Below, in pieces: positions 17,565 to 26,546 of a stretch of DNA of 64,000 nucleotides. The stretch is from Prochlorococcus marinus str. MIT 0919 (lineage in GTDB: Bacteria; Cyanobacteriota; Cyanobacteriia; PCC-6307; Cyanobiaceae). The notes beneath the pieces were generated by a model. That model was given only the letters and a program-made list of their open reading frames with translations, made no database searches and was not told where the DNA came from. The stretch is from assembly GCF_027359375.1 (NCBI RefSeq), contig NZ_CP114779.1, positions 620,001 through 684,000 on the forward strand. Reading direction: 5' to 3'. A program made the translations under genes and the position numbers. Numbering within the stretch: position 1 is the stretch's first letter; every line of letters starts with the position of its first letter.

Positions 17565-18629
17565 ATGACTTCCATTATTATCACAGTTGGTCCTAGTTCT
17601 ATTGAACCTTCTAAGCTAAAGAAGTTAAAATTGTGTGGAGCTGACAGATTCAGAATAAATCTTTCGCATGCTACTCATTCTTCTCTTGAAGAGTACATAA
17701 ACATAATTAAAAGCGTTGGTATTACTCCTTCTATTGATACTCAAGGGGCTCAGCTAAGAATTAAAAGTACTTCATTATTTGAAAGCATTCCAGCGGGAGA
17801 TATAGTCAACTTGTATTTTACTGATGAATATAAGAAAATAACCCATGACAATGAATATATAGCGCTCAACCATCCTGAGGCTGTAGATCAAATTATTGCA
17901 GGAGACATAATGAAAGTGGATTTTAATGGACTTGCTTTAGAAATCCTAGAACAAACTGGCGATAATTGTCTTAAGGCAAAAACCATTTCATCTGGATCGG
18001 TGTTAAAAAATAGAGCTGTTGATATTCAATCCAAAAGTCTAAAGTTATCGGTACTAACAGAATTTGATAAGGAGGCAATTAAATACGCTTTATCAAATGG
18101 CATTAAGGAAGTATATGCTTCTTTTATATCAACAGAATCTGATGCCAGATATCTAAGAGATATAATTGGTAAAAATATAAAACTGATATCAAAAATAGAA
18201 ACATCTATGGGTATAGCAAATGTTTCTAAAATAATTGATCTATCTGATGAAATATTAATTGATAGAGGTGACTTAAGTAGAGAAATAAGTATTGCAGCTA
18301 TTCCAATGGCAGTATTTAATGTTATAAAGATAGCAAGAGAAAAAAGAAAACCCGTAAATATTGCTACCAATGTTCTCGATAGCATGATGAAAGCAAGTTT
18401 ACCTTCGAGAGCAGAGATTTCTGACATATATAGCCATCTTTCTGCTGGAGTTTCAGGCATAGTTCTTGCTGCTGAAGTTGCTATAGGTGACAACCCTGTA
18501 AGTTCAACAGCTCTATTAAAATACTTAATTGATTCCTACAAAAACTACGAAAGGGGTTTTCACGGAATTGGTAAAATTAATAAACCTTGCAAGGAACTTA
18601 TAGGAGACGAATTGTTTAATTGGTTATAA
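17565..18629 (+). CDS. Minimal pyruvate-kinase-like protein lacking the C-terminal domain
   Basis: 354 aa against about 470-590 for ordinary pyruvate kinases. The A-domain barrel and inserted B domain are present: ITVGPSS (7-12), RINLSH (Arg30, Asn32, Ser34), SIDTQGAQLRI (Asp58, Arg65; canonical DTKGPEIR), LISKIETSMGI (Lys210, Glu212), DRGDLSREI (Asp236), NIATNVLDSMM (Thr268) and SRAEISDIYS. The allosteric C domain is missing entirely. The catalytic Arg, Lys, Glu, Asp and Thr equivalents remain, so phosphoryl-transfer chemistry on a PEP/enolpyruvate-like ligand is plausible. It sits inside a polysaccharide island, co-directional with a KdnA-like aminotransferase 226 bases downstream, so a role outside glycolysis is inferred. 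An antisense frame of 155 codons inside it is a shadow. Confidence 0.75.
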   Translation: MTSIIITVGPSSIEPSKLKKLKLCGADRFRINLSHATHSSLEEYINIIKSVGITPSIDTQGAQLRIKSTSLFESIPAGDIVNLYFTDEYKKITHDNEYIALNHPEAVDQIIAGDIMKVDFNGLALEILEQTGDNCLKAKTISSGSVLKNRAVDIQSKSLKLSVLTEFDKEAIKYALSNGIKEVYASFISTESDARYLRDIIGKNIKLISKIETSMGIANVSKIIDLSDEILIDRGDLSREISIAAIPMAVFNVIKIAREKRKPVNIATNVLDSMMKASLPSRAEISDIYSHLSAGVSGIVLAAEVAIGDNPVSSTALLKYLIDSYKNYERGFHGIGKINKPCKELIGDELFNWL

Positions 18630-18855
18630 TATATTTTTGATTCTAAAAACATTTATAAAATTAAAGCCTAAATAATATTGATTTGTATTGAACTCGACTT
18701 ATAGCTTTTATTTGACTGCATAAAATTCTTGTAAGTCATCAATAATAATATAATAATAGATACCTATGAAAAAAGAAATCGTACTATAAGGCATACAATT
18801 AAATAGATTTCTTATATCTAGTGATATGCTATATAAATAAATTAGAATTACTTCC

Positions 18856-19992
18856 ATGCCAGGATTTGAATGGATAGATGAGAGCGAAGCAAAAGCCGTA
18901 CAAGAAGTTTTTGAAGAAGGAGGGGTTCTCTTTGCTCATGGATGGGATAATGCTAGAAAGAAATATCATGTCAGAGAGTTTGAATCAAATATTTCTAAGG
19001 CTTTTGACGTAAATTACTCTAGGGCTGTAACTTCAGGTACTGCTGCTCTTAAATGCGCGTTAAAGGCCATTGGAGTTAAAAAAGGATCAAAGGTAGTTAC
19101 TCAAGCGTTTAATTTCATAGCGGTAATAGAAGCGATTATTGACTGTGGTGCTCATCCAATTATTTGTGGTGTTGATGATAATTTAGACTTAGATATCAAT
19201 GATCTTAATAAAATATATGATGACAATGAAGATATATCAGCCATTATTTTGGTTCATATGCTTGGTATTGGAGGCCCTATAGAAGAAGTAGTGTCCTTCT
19301 GTAAAGAGAATGATATTAAATTAGTAGAGGATAATTGTGAATCAATTGGAGCTACATATAAGGGTAAGAATCTAGGTTCATTTGGAGACTGTGGTGTTAT
19401 AAGTTTTGATCATGGTAAAATGATAACTTGTGGAGAAGGTGGAATGATATTAACAAATTCTGAAAAGATTCATAAGTACGTTGTAAGCTATTCTGATCAT
19501 GGGCATGCATATCAAGAAGGTATACCAAGAGGTCTAGACAAGAAATCAATGCCTGGATTTAATTACAGATTGACAGAACTTCAAGCTGCGGTAGGCAAAG
19601 CCCAATTAGATAAGTTAAATTTAATTTTAGAAAGTAATAAAAGAAGATTTAATGCTCTTAATAGTATCTTAGAAAAACACTTCCGAGTTCGTAAGTTAAG
19701 ACAACATCAAACAGGTAGCTACGATACATTTATTTTTTTCGTAAAGACAATTGAAGAAAGGTCCAAATGTGTTCAATTAATGAAAGAACATCAAATACCT
19801 ACAAAGAATCTTCCAGATGCTATGGAATGGCATTGTACCTATTTCTTTGAACATGCTCTTCCCAAAAATGAAATAGAGTCTAGTAAAGAAACATACAATA
19901 AACTAAATTTATCAATAGCAATAGGAATTCTTAGATCTATAGAGGTAGAAAGATATGAGAATCTAGCCTATGACCTCGTAAGAAATATATAA
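18856..19992 (+). CDS. DegT-family sugar aminotransferase, KdnA-like
   Basis: 378 aa. It begins MPGFEWIDESEAKAVQEVF followed by GGVLFAHGWD, a start that recalls the KdnA (8-amino-3,8-dideoxy-manno-octulosonate transaminase) branch of the DegT family; this is from memory of the family and should be tested. General family features are TSGTAALKCAL (59-69), VEDNCESIGATY (Asp contacting PLP) and ISFDHGKMITCGEGGMI with Schiff-base Lys188. It would transfer an amino group from Glu to a keto-sugar. An upstream gap of 226 bases separates it from the pyruvate-kinase-like gene on the same strand; downstream is a GT39 membrane transferase. A generic nucleotide-keto-sugar aminotransferase is the alternative. 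Confidence 0.8.
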   Translation: MPGFEWIDESEAKAVQEVFEEGGVLFAHGWDNARKKYHVREFESNISKAFDVNYSRAVTSGTAALKCALKAIGVKKGSKVVTQAFNFIAVIEAIIDCGAHPIICGVDDNLDLDINDLNKIYDDNEDISAIILVHMLGIGGPIEEVVSFCKENDIKLVEDNCESIGATYKGKNLGSFGDCGVISFDHGKMITCGEGGMILTNSEKIHKYVVSYSDHGHAYQEGIPRGLDKKSMPGFNYRLTELQAAVGKAQLDKLNLILESNKRRFNALNSILEKHFRVRKLRQHQTGSYDTFIFFVKTIEERSKCVQLMKEHQIPTKNLPDAMEWHCTYFFEHALPKNEIESSKETYNKLNLSIAIGILRSIEVERYENLAYDLVRNI

Positions 19993-20054
19993 ATAGAGAG
20001 AATACTTACTAAAAATCTAGGAATACATATTTTGAACCTTAATTAACCTAAACT

Positions 20055-21566
20055 ATGACTCTAATTAAGAAAAGGCTATCATTAAAAAATAATATACCTT
20101 TAATTGTAGGTTTAATTCTAAGACTAATAAATATCAATTCCCCTATTTTGGGGATTCATAGCTGGCGGCAAGCAGATACGGCTGCTATAGCAAGAAATTT
20201 TTATATTCATAGCACACCTATATGGTTGCCTCAAATAGATTGGATAGGCTCTAGTAATGGTTATGTTGAGTCAGAGTTTCCTATATTTCCATACTTGGTA
20301 TCCATACTCTACAAATTACTTGGAGTAAATGAATGGATAGGAAGGTCTTTATCAGTAGTATTTAGTCTGATTACAATAGTTTTATTAATAAAGATAGGGA
20401 CACATTTATTTGGAGAGAAAGAAGGCTGGTGGGCTGGCTTAATATTCGCAATACTGCCCATAAGTGTTTATTATGGTAGGACATTTCAAGCTGAGTCATT
20501 AATGCTATGCCTCTCGGCCTTAAGCATAGAAAGACTAATATTTACATTTAAATACTATTCAAATATTAATCTCATAATTAGTTGTCTTGCTTTCACATTA
20601 GCCTGTCTAATAAAAGTAATTCCAATGATATGGTTGGGTTTACCAATATTCACAATTTTATTATTCTATAAGCCTAGAAAATTCTCTGGTAAAAGAATAA
20701 CTTATCATATTAGTAATACGCGTAGATTATCTATATCTATTTTATACTTTCTATTTGCGTTAACTGCATTATTTTTTTGGTACTCACATGCTTATTCATT
20801 AGGGCAAGATAGTGGATTAACATTTGGCTTTTGGGATTCTGATAGAAGCAATGTAAAAATGTTATTCGAAATAAATATATGGTTGAATATGCTTGTTAGA
20901 GTTATGATAAGAATTTTCGCTCTTGTATTATTTCCTATCTTATTAATTGGCTTGAAAAATACATATAAAGGTGTTGAAGGCAAAATACTAATCTCTGGAA
21001 TTGTGGGTGTTTTTGTTACTACAATAATGGCAATTAAATCAAGTAGTGTTCATGAATATTACCAACTACCCTTATTAATATTTTGTTGCCCTTTAATAGG
21101 TAAAGGCATCACAGATATAAAGAATTCAAATATAGTTAGAACTTGCATTGCTCTCACTACTGCAATAAGTCTAATCATTCTTTCAATTGACTACTATTTA
21201 ATAGAAAGTAAGCAGAATGATATTTGGATGCCTCTAGCTTTAGACATAAGAGAACGTGTCAATAAAGATGAACTAATAGTAAGTGTTACAAATAGTGATC
21301 CGACTTTACTTAATTTAGCCCGACGTCAAGGATGGTTAACATCCTCTAGGAATGTGACTCTATCCAATCTTAATAATTGGTATAATGAAGGTGCAAGATT
21401 TTTGGTAGGAAGTCTGAACTGGAATGAAAGTTATTCAAAAACAAAGGACAATGAAAATAAAAAATTATTCAAAGATTTAATTTGCAAGAAAGATATTCCT
21501 GAATTCTGTCCTAAACCTCCGCATTTTACTTATCTTATTCCCTTGGAGAAACTTATTAACAAATAG
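20055..21566 (+). CDS. GT39/ArnT-type membrane glycosyltransferase
   Basis: 503 aa, about eleven hydrophobic segments. The first periplasmic loop contains HSWRQADTAAIARNFYIHSTP, with the DTA acid expected to be catalytic, followed by VESEFPIFPYLVSILYKLLG, the 'E.P....l...l..l.G' pattern of PMT_2/GT39 transferases. The C-terminal soluble part (about residues 395-500) probably binds the lipid-linked donor or acceptor glycan. It would transfer a sugar from a polyprenyl-phosphate carrier to a periplasmic glycan. It lies 62 bases after the KdnA-like aminotransferase on the same strand. Confidence 0.8.
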   Translation: MTLIKKRLSLKNNIPLIVGLILRLININSPILGIHSWRQADTAAIARNFYIHSTPIWLPQIDWIGSSNGYVESEFPIFPYLVSILYKLLGVNEWIGRSLSVVFSLITIVLLIKIGTHLFGEKEGWWAGLIFAILPISVYYGRTFQAESLMLCLSALSIERLIFTFKYYSNINLIISCLAFTLACLIKVIPMIWLGLPIFTILLFYKPRKFSGKRITYHISNTRRLSISILYFLFALTALFFWYSHAYSLGQDSGLTFGFWDSDRSNVKMLFEINIWLNMLVRVMIRIFALVLFPILLIGLKNTYKGVEGKILISGIVGVFVTTIMAIKSSSVHEYYQLPLLIFCCPLIGKGITDIKNSNIVRTCIALTTAISLIILSIDYYLIESKQNDIWMPLALDIRERVNKDELIVSVTNSDPTLLNLARRQGWLTSSRNVTLSNLNNWYNEGARFLVGSLNWNESYSKTKDNENKKLFKDLICKKDIPEFCPKPPHFTYLIPLEKLINK

Positions 21567-21631
21567 ATTGATTATTTTATCCAATACAATTTCAATAAGT
21601 AAATTTAAATATGCTTTTTATCTTTGTTAAC

Positions 21632-22747
21632 TTAAGGGCTATTCCAAACAAAGCGAGATGATGCGACATAGTTCCATATAAAAACTATAGAAATGCCAGC
21701 TATTTGAGCTAAAACTGTATTATTAGAAATTGTATTGTAAAAAGCGGTTGCAAGTCCAATATTCGCAATCACAGGAAATGAAGCAACAATAAGAAATTTA
21801 AAAAGACCTTTTAGCAGAGGAATCCCACTTAAACGTCTAGATCGGAAAGTTAATATATTATTAATTAAATAATTAGAAGTAGCAGCTATAATAACTGATA
21901 TTGGCAATGATGAACTAAAGCCAAGTGAAAACAAATTCATGGCTATATTTGTAGTAATTAATTGAACCCCAACACCACTAAGTCCTACAATTCCAAAGCT
22001 AATTGCTCTTCTTGGCAAAATTCTACATGTCAAAGTATGTAAAAGTGAAATTAAAAAGTCCCATACTATAGATACTTCTAATTTTGATTTTCCATGTAGT
22101 CGAGGTTGAAAAGATAAGGGCACTTCTCCCACACAAAAACATCCTCTACTGATTGAAAGAAACTCATACAAGAATTTAAAACCATTAACGTCAACCTTGT
22201 AAATTATTGGCAAGCATGGTTCAACCTTAACGACAAAGCATCCACTCATATAGTCTGTTATATGTTGATAGTTTTTTGGCAAGCTTGTTCGAGCTAACAA
22301 ATTAGCAAAAGACGAACCACCTGTTCTTCTCTGACTTAGGCCCCTAATATTTGCTGATTTTAAGAAACGGCTACCAATCACCAAGTCATAATCTCCTTCA
22401 TTTAAGAAATTGACAGCATTTATTAAATCCTTAGGCAGGTGCTGGCCATCGGCATCCATTAAAGCAACAATATCTCCCTGCGCATTTAATAAACCTTCCT
22501 TTATTGCACTAGCCAAACCTGATCTGCCTACACGACGAATAATTCTTATGCGTGGATCTTGAAATGAAATGCTCTTAACAAGCTCAAAGGTGCCGTCTTT
22601 TGAATCATCATCAACAATTAAAATTTCAAGCTCATAGGAATTAGCTAAATCTATTAATTCTTCAATTATTAAAAAGATATTTTCCTTCTCTCTAAAGGTA
22701 GGTAAGACAATAGATAGTCGATTTGTTTTAATAATATTTTTATCCAT
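21632..22747 (-). CDS. DPM1-type GT2 fused to GtrA flippase domain
   Basis: 371 aa. Residues about 10-230 form a GT2 domain (LSIVLPTFREKENI; LEILIVDDDSKDGT; DADGQHLPKDL; IGSRFLKSANIRGLSQRR). Residues about 240-371 form a GtrA domain of four helices beginning RAISFGIVGLSGVGVQL and ending FIWNYVASSRFVW, the usual GtrA C-terminal 'n......F.W'. Such fusions make polyprenyl-phosphate-mannose or -glucose and pass it across the membrane in one polypeptide. It is a second, self-contained donor system beside the separate GtrA (11608) and GtrB (14878) genes. It converges with the GT39 gene. Confidence 0.9.
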   Translation of the reverse strand: MDKNIIKTNRLSIVLPTFREKENIFLIIEELIDLANSYELEILIVDDDSKDGTFELVKSISFQDPRIRIIRRVGRSGLASAIKEGLLNAQGDIVALMDADGQHLPKDLINAVNFLNEGDYDLVIGSRFLKSANIRGLSQRRTGGSSFANLLARTSLPKNYQHITDYMSGCFVVKVEPCLPIIYKVDVNGFKFLYEFLSISRGCFCVGEVPLSFQPRLHGKSKLEVSIVWDFLISLLHTLTCRILPRRAISFGIVGLSGVGVQLITTNIAMNLFSLGFSSSLPISVIIAATSNYLINNILTFRSRRLSGIPLLKGLFKFLIVASFPVIANIGLATAFYNTISNNTVLAQIAGISIVFIWNYVASSRFVWNSP

Positions 22748-22993
22748 TAAATATATTAATTATCAAAGATCTTGAAGTAAGAAGATTTCTCATCATGAAA
22801 ACAACCCATACAAAGACTATAGAACACTAACTAGAATTGGACTACCTTAATCAATAGCACTGTGATTAGTTTTATTTTTCGAAGAGTGTTGACTAAAGAG
22901 TTTTCTTTTTAAAGCTATTTACAGTGTATACAATGTGAATAATGAAAAATCCGAATTGAGTGACCTCCAAGACCCCATGCAAACTATAGAAAA

Positions 22994-23131
22994 ATGACCA
23001 AGCTAAAAAAAGATAAAGAGGCAAGTCCTTTTATTCAAAAAATAGTACTGCTTTTATTTGGCATTGGACCAATAGTGATTATGGGATTGTTTTTAAGCTC
23101 AAATGGTTTTTTTAATCCACCTGGCTCATAA
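22994..23131 (+). CDS. Candidate single-pass membrane peptide, 45 aa
   Basis: ATG 22994 to TAA 23131 encodes a 45-residue peptide. The charged N-terminus MTKLKKDKEASPF precedes one hydrophobic helix (IVLLLFGIGPIVIMGLFL), and the tail is FFNPPGS. The design is like the many one-helix small proteins of cyanobacterial thylakoid or inner membranes. No named family is recognised and the Shine-Dalgarno is weak. It is too short for standard gene finders. Confidence 0.4.
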   Translation: MTKLKKDKEASPFIQKIVLLLFGIGPIVIMGLFLSSNGFFNPPGS

Positions 23132-23185
23132 TTTCGCTCAATCTCACTACACACTCCTAATATTCAATCCTAAGAAGAGCTGACA

Positions 23186-23407
23186 ATGCTCAAGGAATAT
23201 ATTGCGCCAAGGGACCCTCAACAAGGTATAGTTCTTAAGGTTTTCTTCATTTTTGGCATGAGCAGCATTGCTCGAGGCTATAAAAACAAGATTTGTTTTT
23301 CAAGGGGAGACAGGAGGCGTCTGGCCCACTACCTTATAAAGGCCATTGCTTGTCTAAGAATCGAACGGGGGGACGACCTCCCACGCCTGAGACAAAACTT
23401 CGATTAA
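23186..23407 (+). CDS. Uncertain small ORF over a GC-rich patch, 73 aa
   Basis: The frame begins MLKEYIAPRDPQQGIVLKVF and ends in a very basic, Arg-rich segment (SRGDRRRLAHYLIKA ... RIERGDDLPRLRQNFD). The second half uses C/G-ending codons (gac agg agg cgt ctg gcc cac), unlike neighbouring genes. It could be a real small gene of foreign origin, a degraded gene, or translation through a structured RNA. No family is recognised. Confidence 0.25.
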   Translation: MLKEYIAPRDPQQGIVLKVFFIFGMSSIARGYKNKICFSRGDRRRLAHYLIKAIACLRIERGDDLPRLRQNFD

Positions 23408-23593
23408 ATGATCATTTACAATCCTATTTTTAGCTTCCTATGCTATGGAAGCATAATTTACTTTATATCTTTCCTATATCGTGAAGTATCAAGAAGGTAA
23501 ATATAGATTAATTTTAGAGGGATATTATTTTGAATCTTTGAAAAACAAATAAGAATTTCTTACCAGCCAATCCTCAGAAAAAATATATTTTAT

Positions 23594-25420
23594 CTATATC
23601 TTCTCCGGGTTAGGGGCTCTCCAGTCAGGAGACTCTCCACGATAATTCATTAGGTAATTAGCGCGATCCTGAAGCTTTACTCTATCTATTCTCCATACAT
23701 TATATATTCCAAATTTTCCAAGTTTAATAGGCTGCATAGCCTTCCAGTGAGGATGGCCGCTTGTTTGATTATCAATAACCACCAAAACAGTCTGGGAGGA
23801 ATTCGCCGATCCAATAGGTTTTCCTGCCCATCCTTGTCTTACTTCAGCATTCAATCTATCTGCCAGATTGACAAGTCCTTCTGCATCATTAGCTTCAAAA
23901 ATAATAATTTGTTTAGTGTAAAAATGTATTGAGGGCTTATTTATGCCTACCATAGCAATTGCCTCATTATCCTTTTGAGAAGACACCAATAGATTGGACA
24001 CCTGCCGTAACGGTAATTGCCTTAGGCTATCACTAATATTCCACAAAGGTAGCATAAAAAATAACTGGAAAAGTATTAAAGGTATTTGGGTTAAATAAAA
24101 TCTTCTATGATTATTTTTAACAACTAAAATCAATCCTGATAACGCTGTAAGTCCAAGAAGTAAAGACCCTTTAAACGGCAAGTTCCTTGAGATAAATTCA
24201 CTGGAAAAATTAGGTATCTCAGGATCATAAACAGAATATATCCATGTTTTAGAAAGCCAAAGTACTAATGCAAGAGAAAAAGATAAAGATATCAAAGCCC
24301 ATAAAGAAGCTTTATACCTTAGACTCTTATTAATATTCATATTAGAGGAGATCCCTATCAAAATTGCTGCTGCTGGAGTGGCTGGTAACCAATAGCTTGG
24401 TAATTTAGTCGCTGCAAAAGTAAATAAAAGAAAAACGGAAATTAACCAGCAAGAAGCAAACTTTAAGATAGATTTATCTGGCTCTATAAAGTCTAGATTC
24501 TTACTTTTAATTAAAGCAGAAATTGATTCAAATAAACCTAATAATAGGAAGGGTGTAAATGGCAAAGATGCTACTAACATAATAAATATAAAGAACCACC
24601 AAGGCTGAGAATGGCTATTAACAACAGAGGTTAATCTCTGAAAATTATGGTATCCAAAAAAACTATCCCAAAAAGGTTTTCCTTCGACTAGCAACTCCAA
24701 CAAATACCAAGGGATGCTTACAAGAAGGGCAACGCTCAAACCTTTTAAAGGTTTGAGCCTTGCGATTATATTTATATAATCTTTTTGTATAAAAGCAAAA
24801 GCAAACAAGGTCATTAATGCTAATACAATAGCTACCGGACCTTTACTAAGTACTGCAAGTCCTAAAAATATCCACTGCCACAACCAATATTTTTTTATTG
24901 GTCTTACATAAGTTCGCCAACTAAGAAGTAAGCTTATACCCAAAGTAGAACAAAGCAAAGCATCACTTACAGCAATTCTGCTCCAAATAAGTACAAGAGG
25001 AGAAAGGGCAAAAGCAAGGGAAGTGACTAATGCTGCCCTCCTCGGTGCAGCAATATGAACCCCTGGCCATCTCATTACAGTATCCCCGAGAATCAACATG
25101 AGCATCAATGTTGAAAGAGCTGATGGTAAACGCGCCGACCATGTGCCAAGGGGATCCCAAATACTTTGTCCAGGCAAGGAGTAAAAGAAACCCATCAACC
25201 AATAAACCAAAGGTGGTTTATCAAATCGAGTAAGGCCATTAACTCTAGGGGTTAACCAGTCACCAGTAATGCTCATCGCCCTTCCTGAAGCAGCGAATAA
25301 AGGAGGAGTTTCGTCAACTAATCCTGTGGAACCTAATTGCCAGCAGAAAATCAATGTGCCTAAGAAAAAAATCAAGCAAATGCATCTTTTATATTTATTT
25401 CTAGGTATTAGTAGTGCCAC
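23594..25420 (-). CDS. ArnT-like polyprenyl-phosphate-sugar transferase (PMT/GT83 type)
   Basis: 608 aa starting at GTG 25420. The first loop after helix 1 has STGLVDETPPLFAASGRAM (acidic DE expected to be catalytic), then VNGLTRFDKPPLVYWLMG, the signature 'l...KPPL.YWl' of ArnT-like lipid A/undecaprenyl transferases. About twelve hydrophobic segments follow, and a soluble C-terminal domain (about 480-600) with AMVGINKPSIHFYTKQ is also ArnT-like. It would glycosylate a lipid or glycan at the periplasmic face. It is third in a reverse-strand unit with GT4 (10-base gap) and the DMT transporter. This unit looks like core sequence rather than island by its richer codon use. Confidence 0.85.
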   Translation of the reverse strand: MALLIPRNKYKRCICLIFFLGTLIFCWQLGSTGLVDETPPLFAASGRAMSITGDWLTPRVNGLTRFDKPPLVYWLMGFFYSLPGQSIWDPLGTWSARLPSALSTLMLMLILGDTVMRWPGVHIAAPRRAALVTSLAFALSPLVLIWSRIAVSDALLCSTLGISLLLSWRTYVRPIKKYWLWQWIFLGLAVLSKGPVAIVLALMTLFAFAFIQKDYINIIARLKPLKGLSVALLVSIPWYLLELLVEGKPFWDSFFGYHNFQRLTSVVNSHSQPWWFFIFIMLVASLPFTPFLLLGLFESISALIKSKNLDFIEPDKSILKFASCWLISVFLLFTFAATKLPSYWLPATPAAAILIGISSNMNINKSLRYKASLWALISLSFSLALVLWLSKTWIYSVYDPEIPNFSSEFISRNLPFKGSLLLGLTALSGLILVVKNNHRRFYLTQIPLILFQLFFMLPLWNISDSLRQLPLRQVSNLLVSSQKDNEAIAMVGINKPSIHFYTKQIIIFEANDAEGLVNLADRLNAEVRQGWAGKPIGSANSSQTVLVVIDNQTSGHPHWKAMQPIKLGKFGIYNVWRIDRVKLQDRANYLMNYRGESPDWRAPNPEKI

Positions 25421-25430
25421 TGATTCAGTA

Positions 25431-26546
25431 TTAATTTTGATTTGAATTTATATTTTTGTACGCATTCTCCTCACTTATCCACATGGCAATTTTTTTTGCA
25501 AAGCATTGATATGAAGCTGAATTTAATGCCCATTCTCTACATTTATTACGATCAATCTTATCAACTCTTTTTGCAGCCAAAATCAATTCATCAATGTCAT
25601 CATTTTGAACAAGCCAACCAGTGACACCTGAATTAACTAATTCCCCAGGTCCTCCTCGATTATAAGCAATTACAGGTACTCCACAAGCCATTGCCTCTAC
25701 TACTACATTCCCATAAGCTTCATTCCATTTTGGAGTATTAATAAAAGCCCTACATTCTCCTAATTGATTTTGGAACTCTTTAGTAGGCAAAAAACCTCGC
25801 CAATCAATTGTTCCTGCTGGCAATGACTCCTCAATATTTCTTGCATATTGTTCATTCTCAACAACCCCCCAAACTAATAAAGTTTCTTGAAAATGAGCAG
25901 CTACAGCTGCAGCGTCCTCTAAACCCTTTTCAGGAGCAACCCTTCCTGCCCAGCCAAGTGGGCCATCAGACCTGGGGTTGAATTTATATTTATCTAAATC
26001 AAATCCATTGCCAACAACTATCGGTTGCTGAACCAAGTCGTAATCTGAAGCTTGTCTATGAGTATGAAAAGCAAGTCTAGAATGATGAGTCTTGGATAAA
26101 TTATTTATTTGATTTTTCATAGCTTCAGAGACACCGCCCATACTTATTAGATGAAAGATATTTGGTCTTACATAAGGTGTAATCCACAAAGGTAACCAGT
26201 CATAACCAAAGTTTAATATTGCATCTACCCCCTTTTCTAAAGCTATTTCAAGTGCCTTGTCCCACATGCTTGGCAAAACACCTTTGACAGGGATTGTTAC
26301 TGGAGAAATGTAATTTTGGTGCTGCCAACTAGCTTGTGCCAAGCCAGATACATAACAGACTTCAATATCTTTACATTCTTCAGGGAGTTGAGATCCATTA
26401 GGAGCAACAAGTATTACTTCATGGCCAATTCTTAATAAACCTTGTATTAAGGAAAGCAATGTCACTTCAACTCCCCCTCCTTTTCCGCTTCCTAAAGAAC
26501 CTATAGGAGTGCTAACTAGCAAAAGCTTCAAAGCATTAACAGTCAT
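25431..26546 (-). CDS. GT4 glycosyltransferase, pteridine glucosyltransferase (BGluT)-like
   Basis: 371 aa GT-B fold protein. The N-terminus LLLVSTPIGSLGSGKGGGVEVTL matches what I recall of cyanobacterial UDP-glucose:tetrahydrobiopterin glucosyltransferase. The donor-site motif is PKWNEAYGNVVVEAMACGVPVIAYNRGGPGE (EX7E type), typical of GT4. If BGluT-like, it glucosylates tetrahydrobiopterin in the cytoplasm; otherwise it is a general retaining glycosyltransferase. It starts at ATG 26546 immediately after the stop of the DMT transporter gene (no gap) and 10 bases before the ArnT-like gene, so the three are probably co-transcribed. Confidence 0.75.
   Translation of the reverse strand: MTVNALKLLLVSTPIGSLGSGKGGGVEVTLLSLIQGLLRIGHEVILVAPNGSQLPEECKDIEVCYVSGLAQASWQHQNYISPVTIPVKGVLPSMWDKALEIALEKGVDAILNFGYDWLPLWITPYVRPNIFHLISMGGVSEAMKNQINNLSKTHHSRLAFHTHRQASDYDLVQQPIVVGNGFDLDKYKFNPRSDGPLGWAGRVAPEKGLEDAAAVAAHFQETLLVWGVVENEQYARNIEESLPAGTIDWRGFLPTKEFQNQLGECRAFINTPKWNEAYGNVVVEAMACGVPVIAYNRGGPGELVNSGVTGWLVQNDDIDELILAAKRVDKIDRNKCREWALNSASYQCFAKKIAMWISEENAYKNINSNQN

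Larger units (their letters stand above)
22748..23593. other. 846-base largely non-coding stretch with a GC-rich patch
   Basis: This is the longest gap in the window, between the island and the DMT-GT4-ArnT unit. It holds two candidate small genes (22994-23131 and 23186-23407, listed separately) and a GC-rich segment at 23301-23390 (52 of 90 bases G or C by my count) inside otherwise AT-rich sequence. A short complementary pair TGGCC (23322-23326) and GGCCA (23341-23345) lies in it. I see no tRNA, no known RNA motif and no mobile element. Confidence 0.5.

Noticed and set aside
18026-18493. Antisense frame of 155 codons inside the pyruvate-kinase-like gene
   Set aside because: Hydrophobic, low-complexity translation with no family features; the sense strand has clear catalytic motifs.
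23341-23372. tRNA-like 'aatcgaac' element in the GC-rich patch
   Set aside because: The expected T stem (CCCCG with CTTAG) does not pair and no acceptor or anticodon arm can be drawn.
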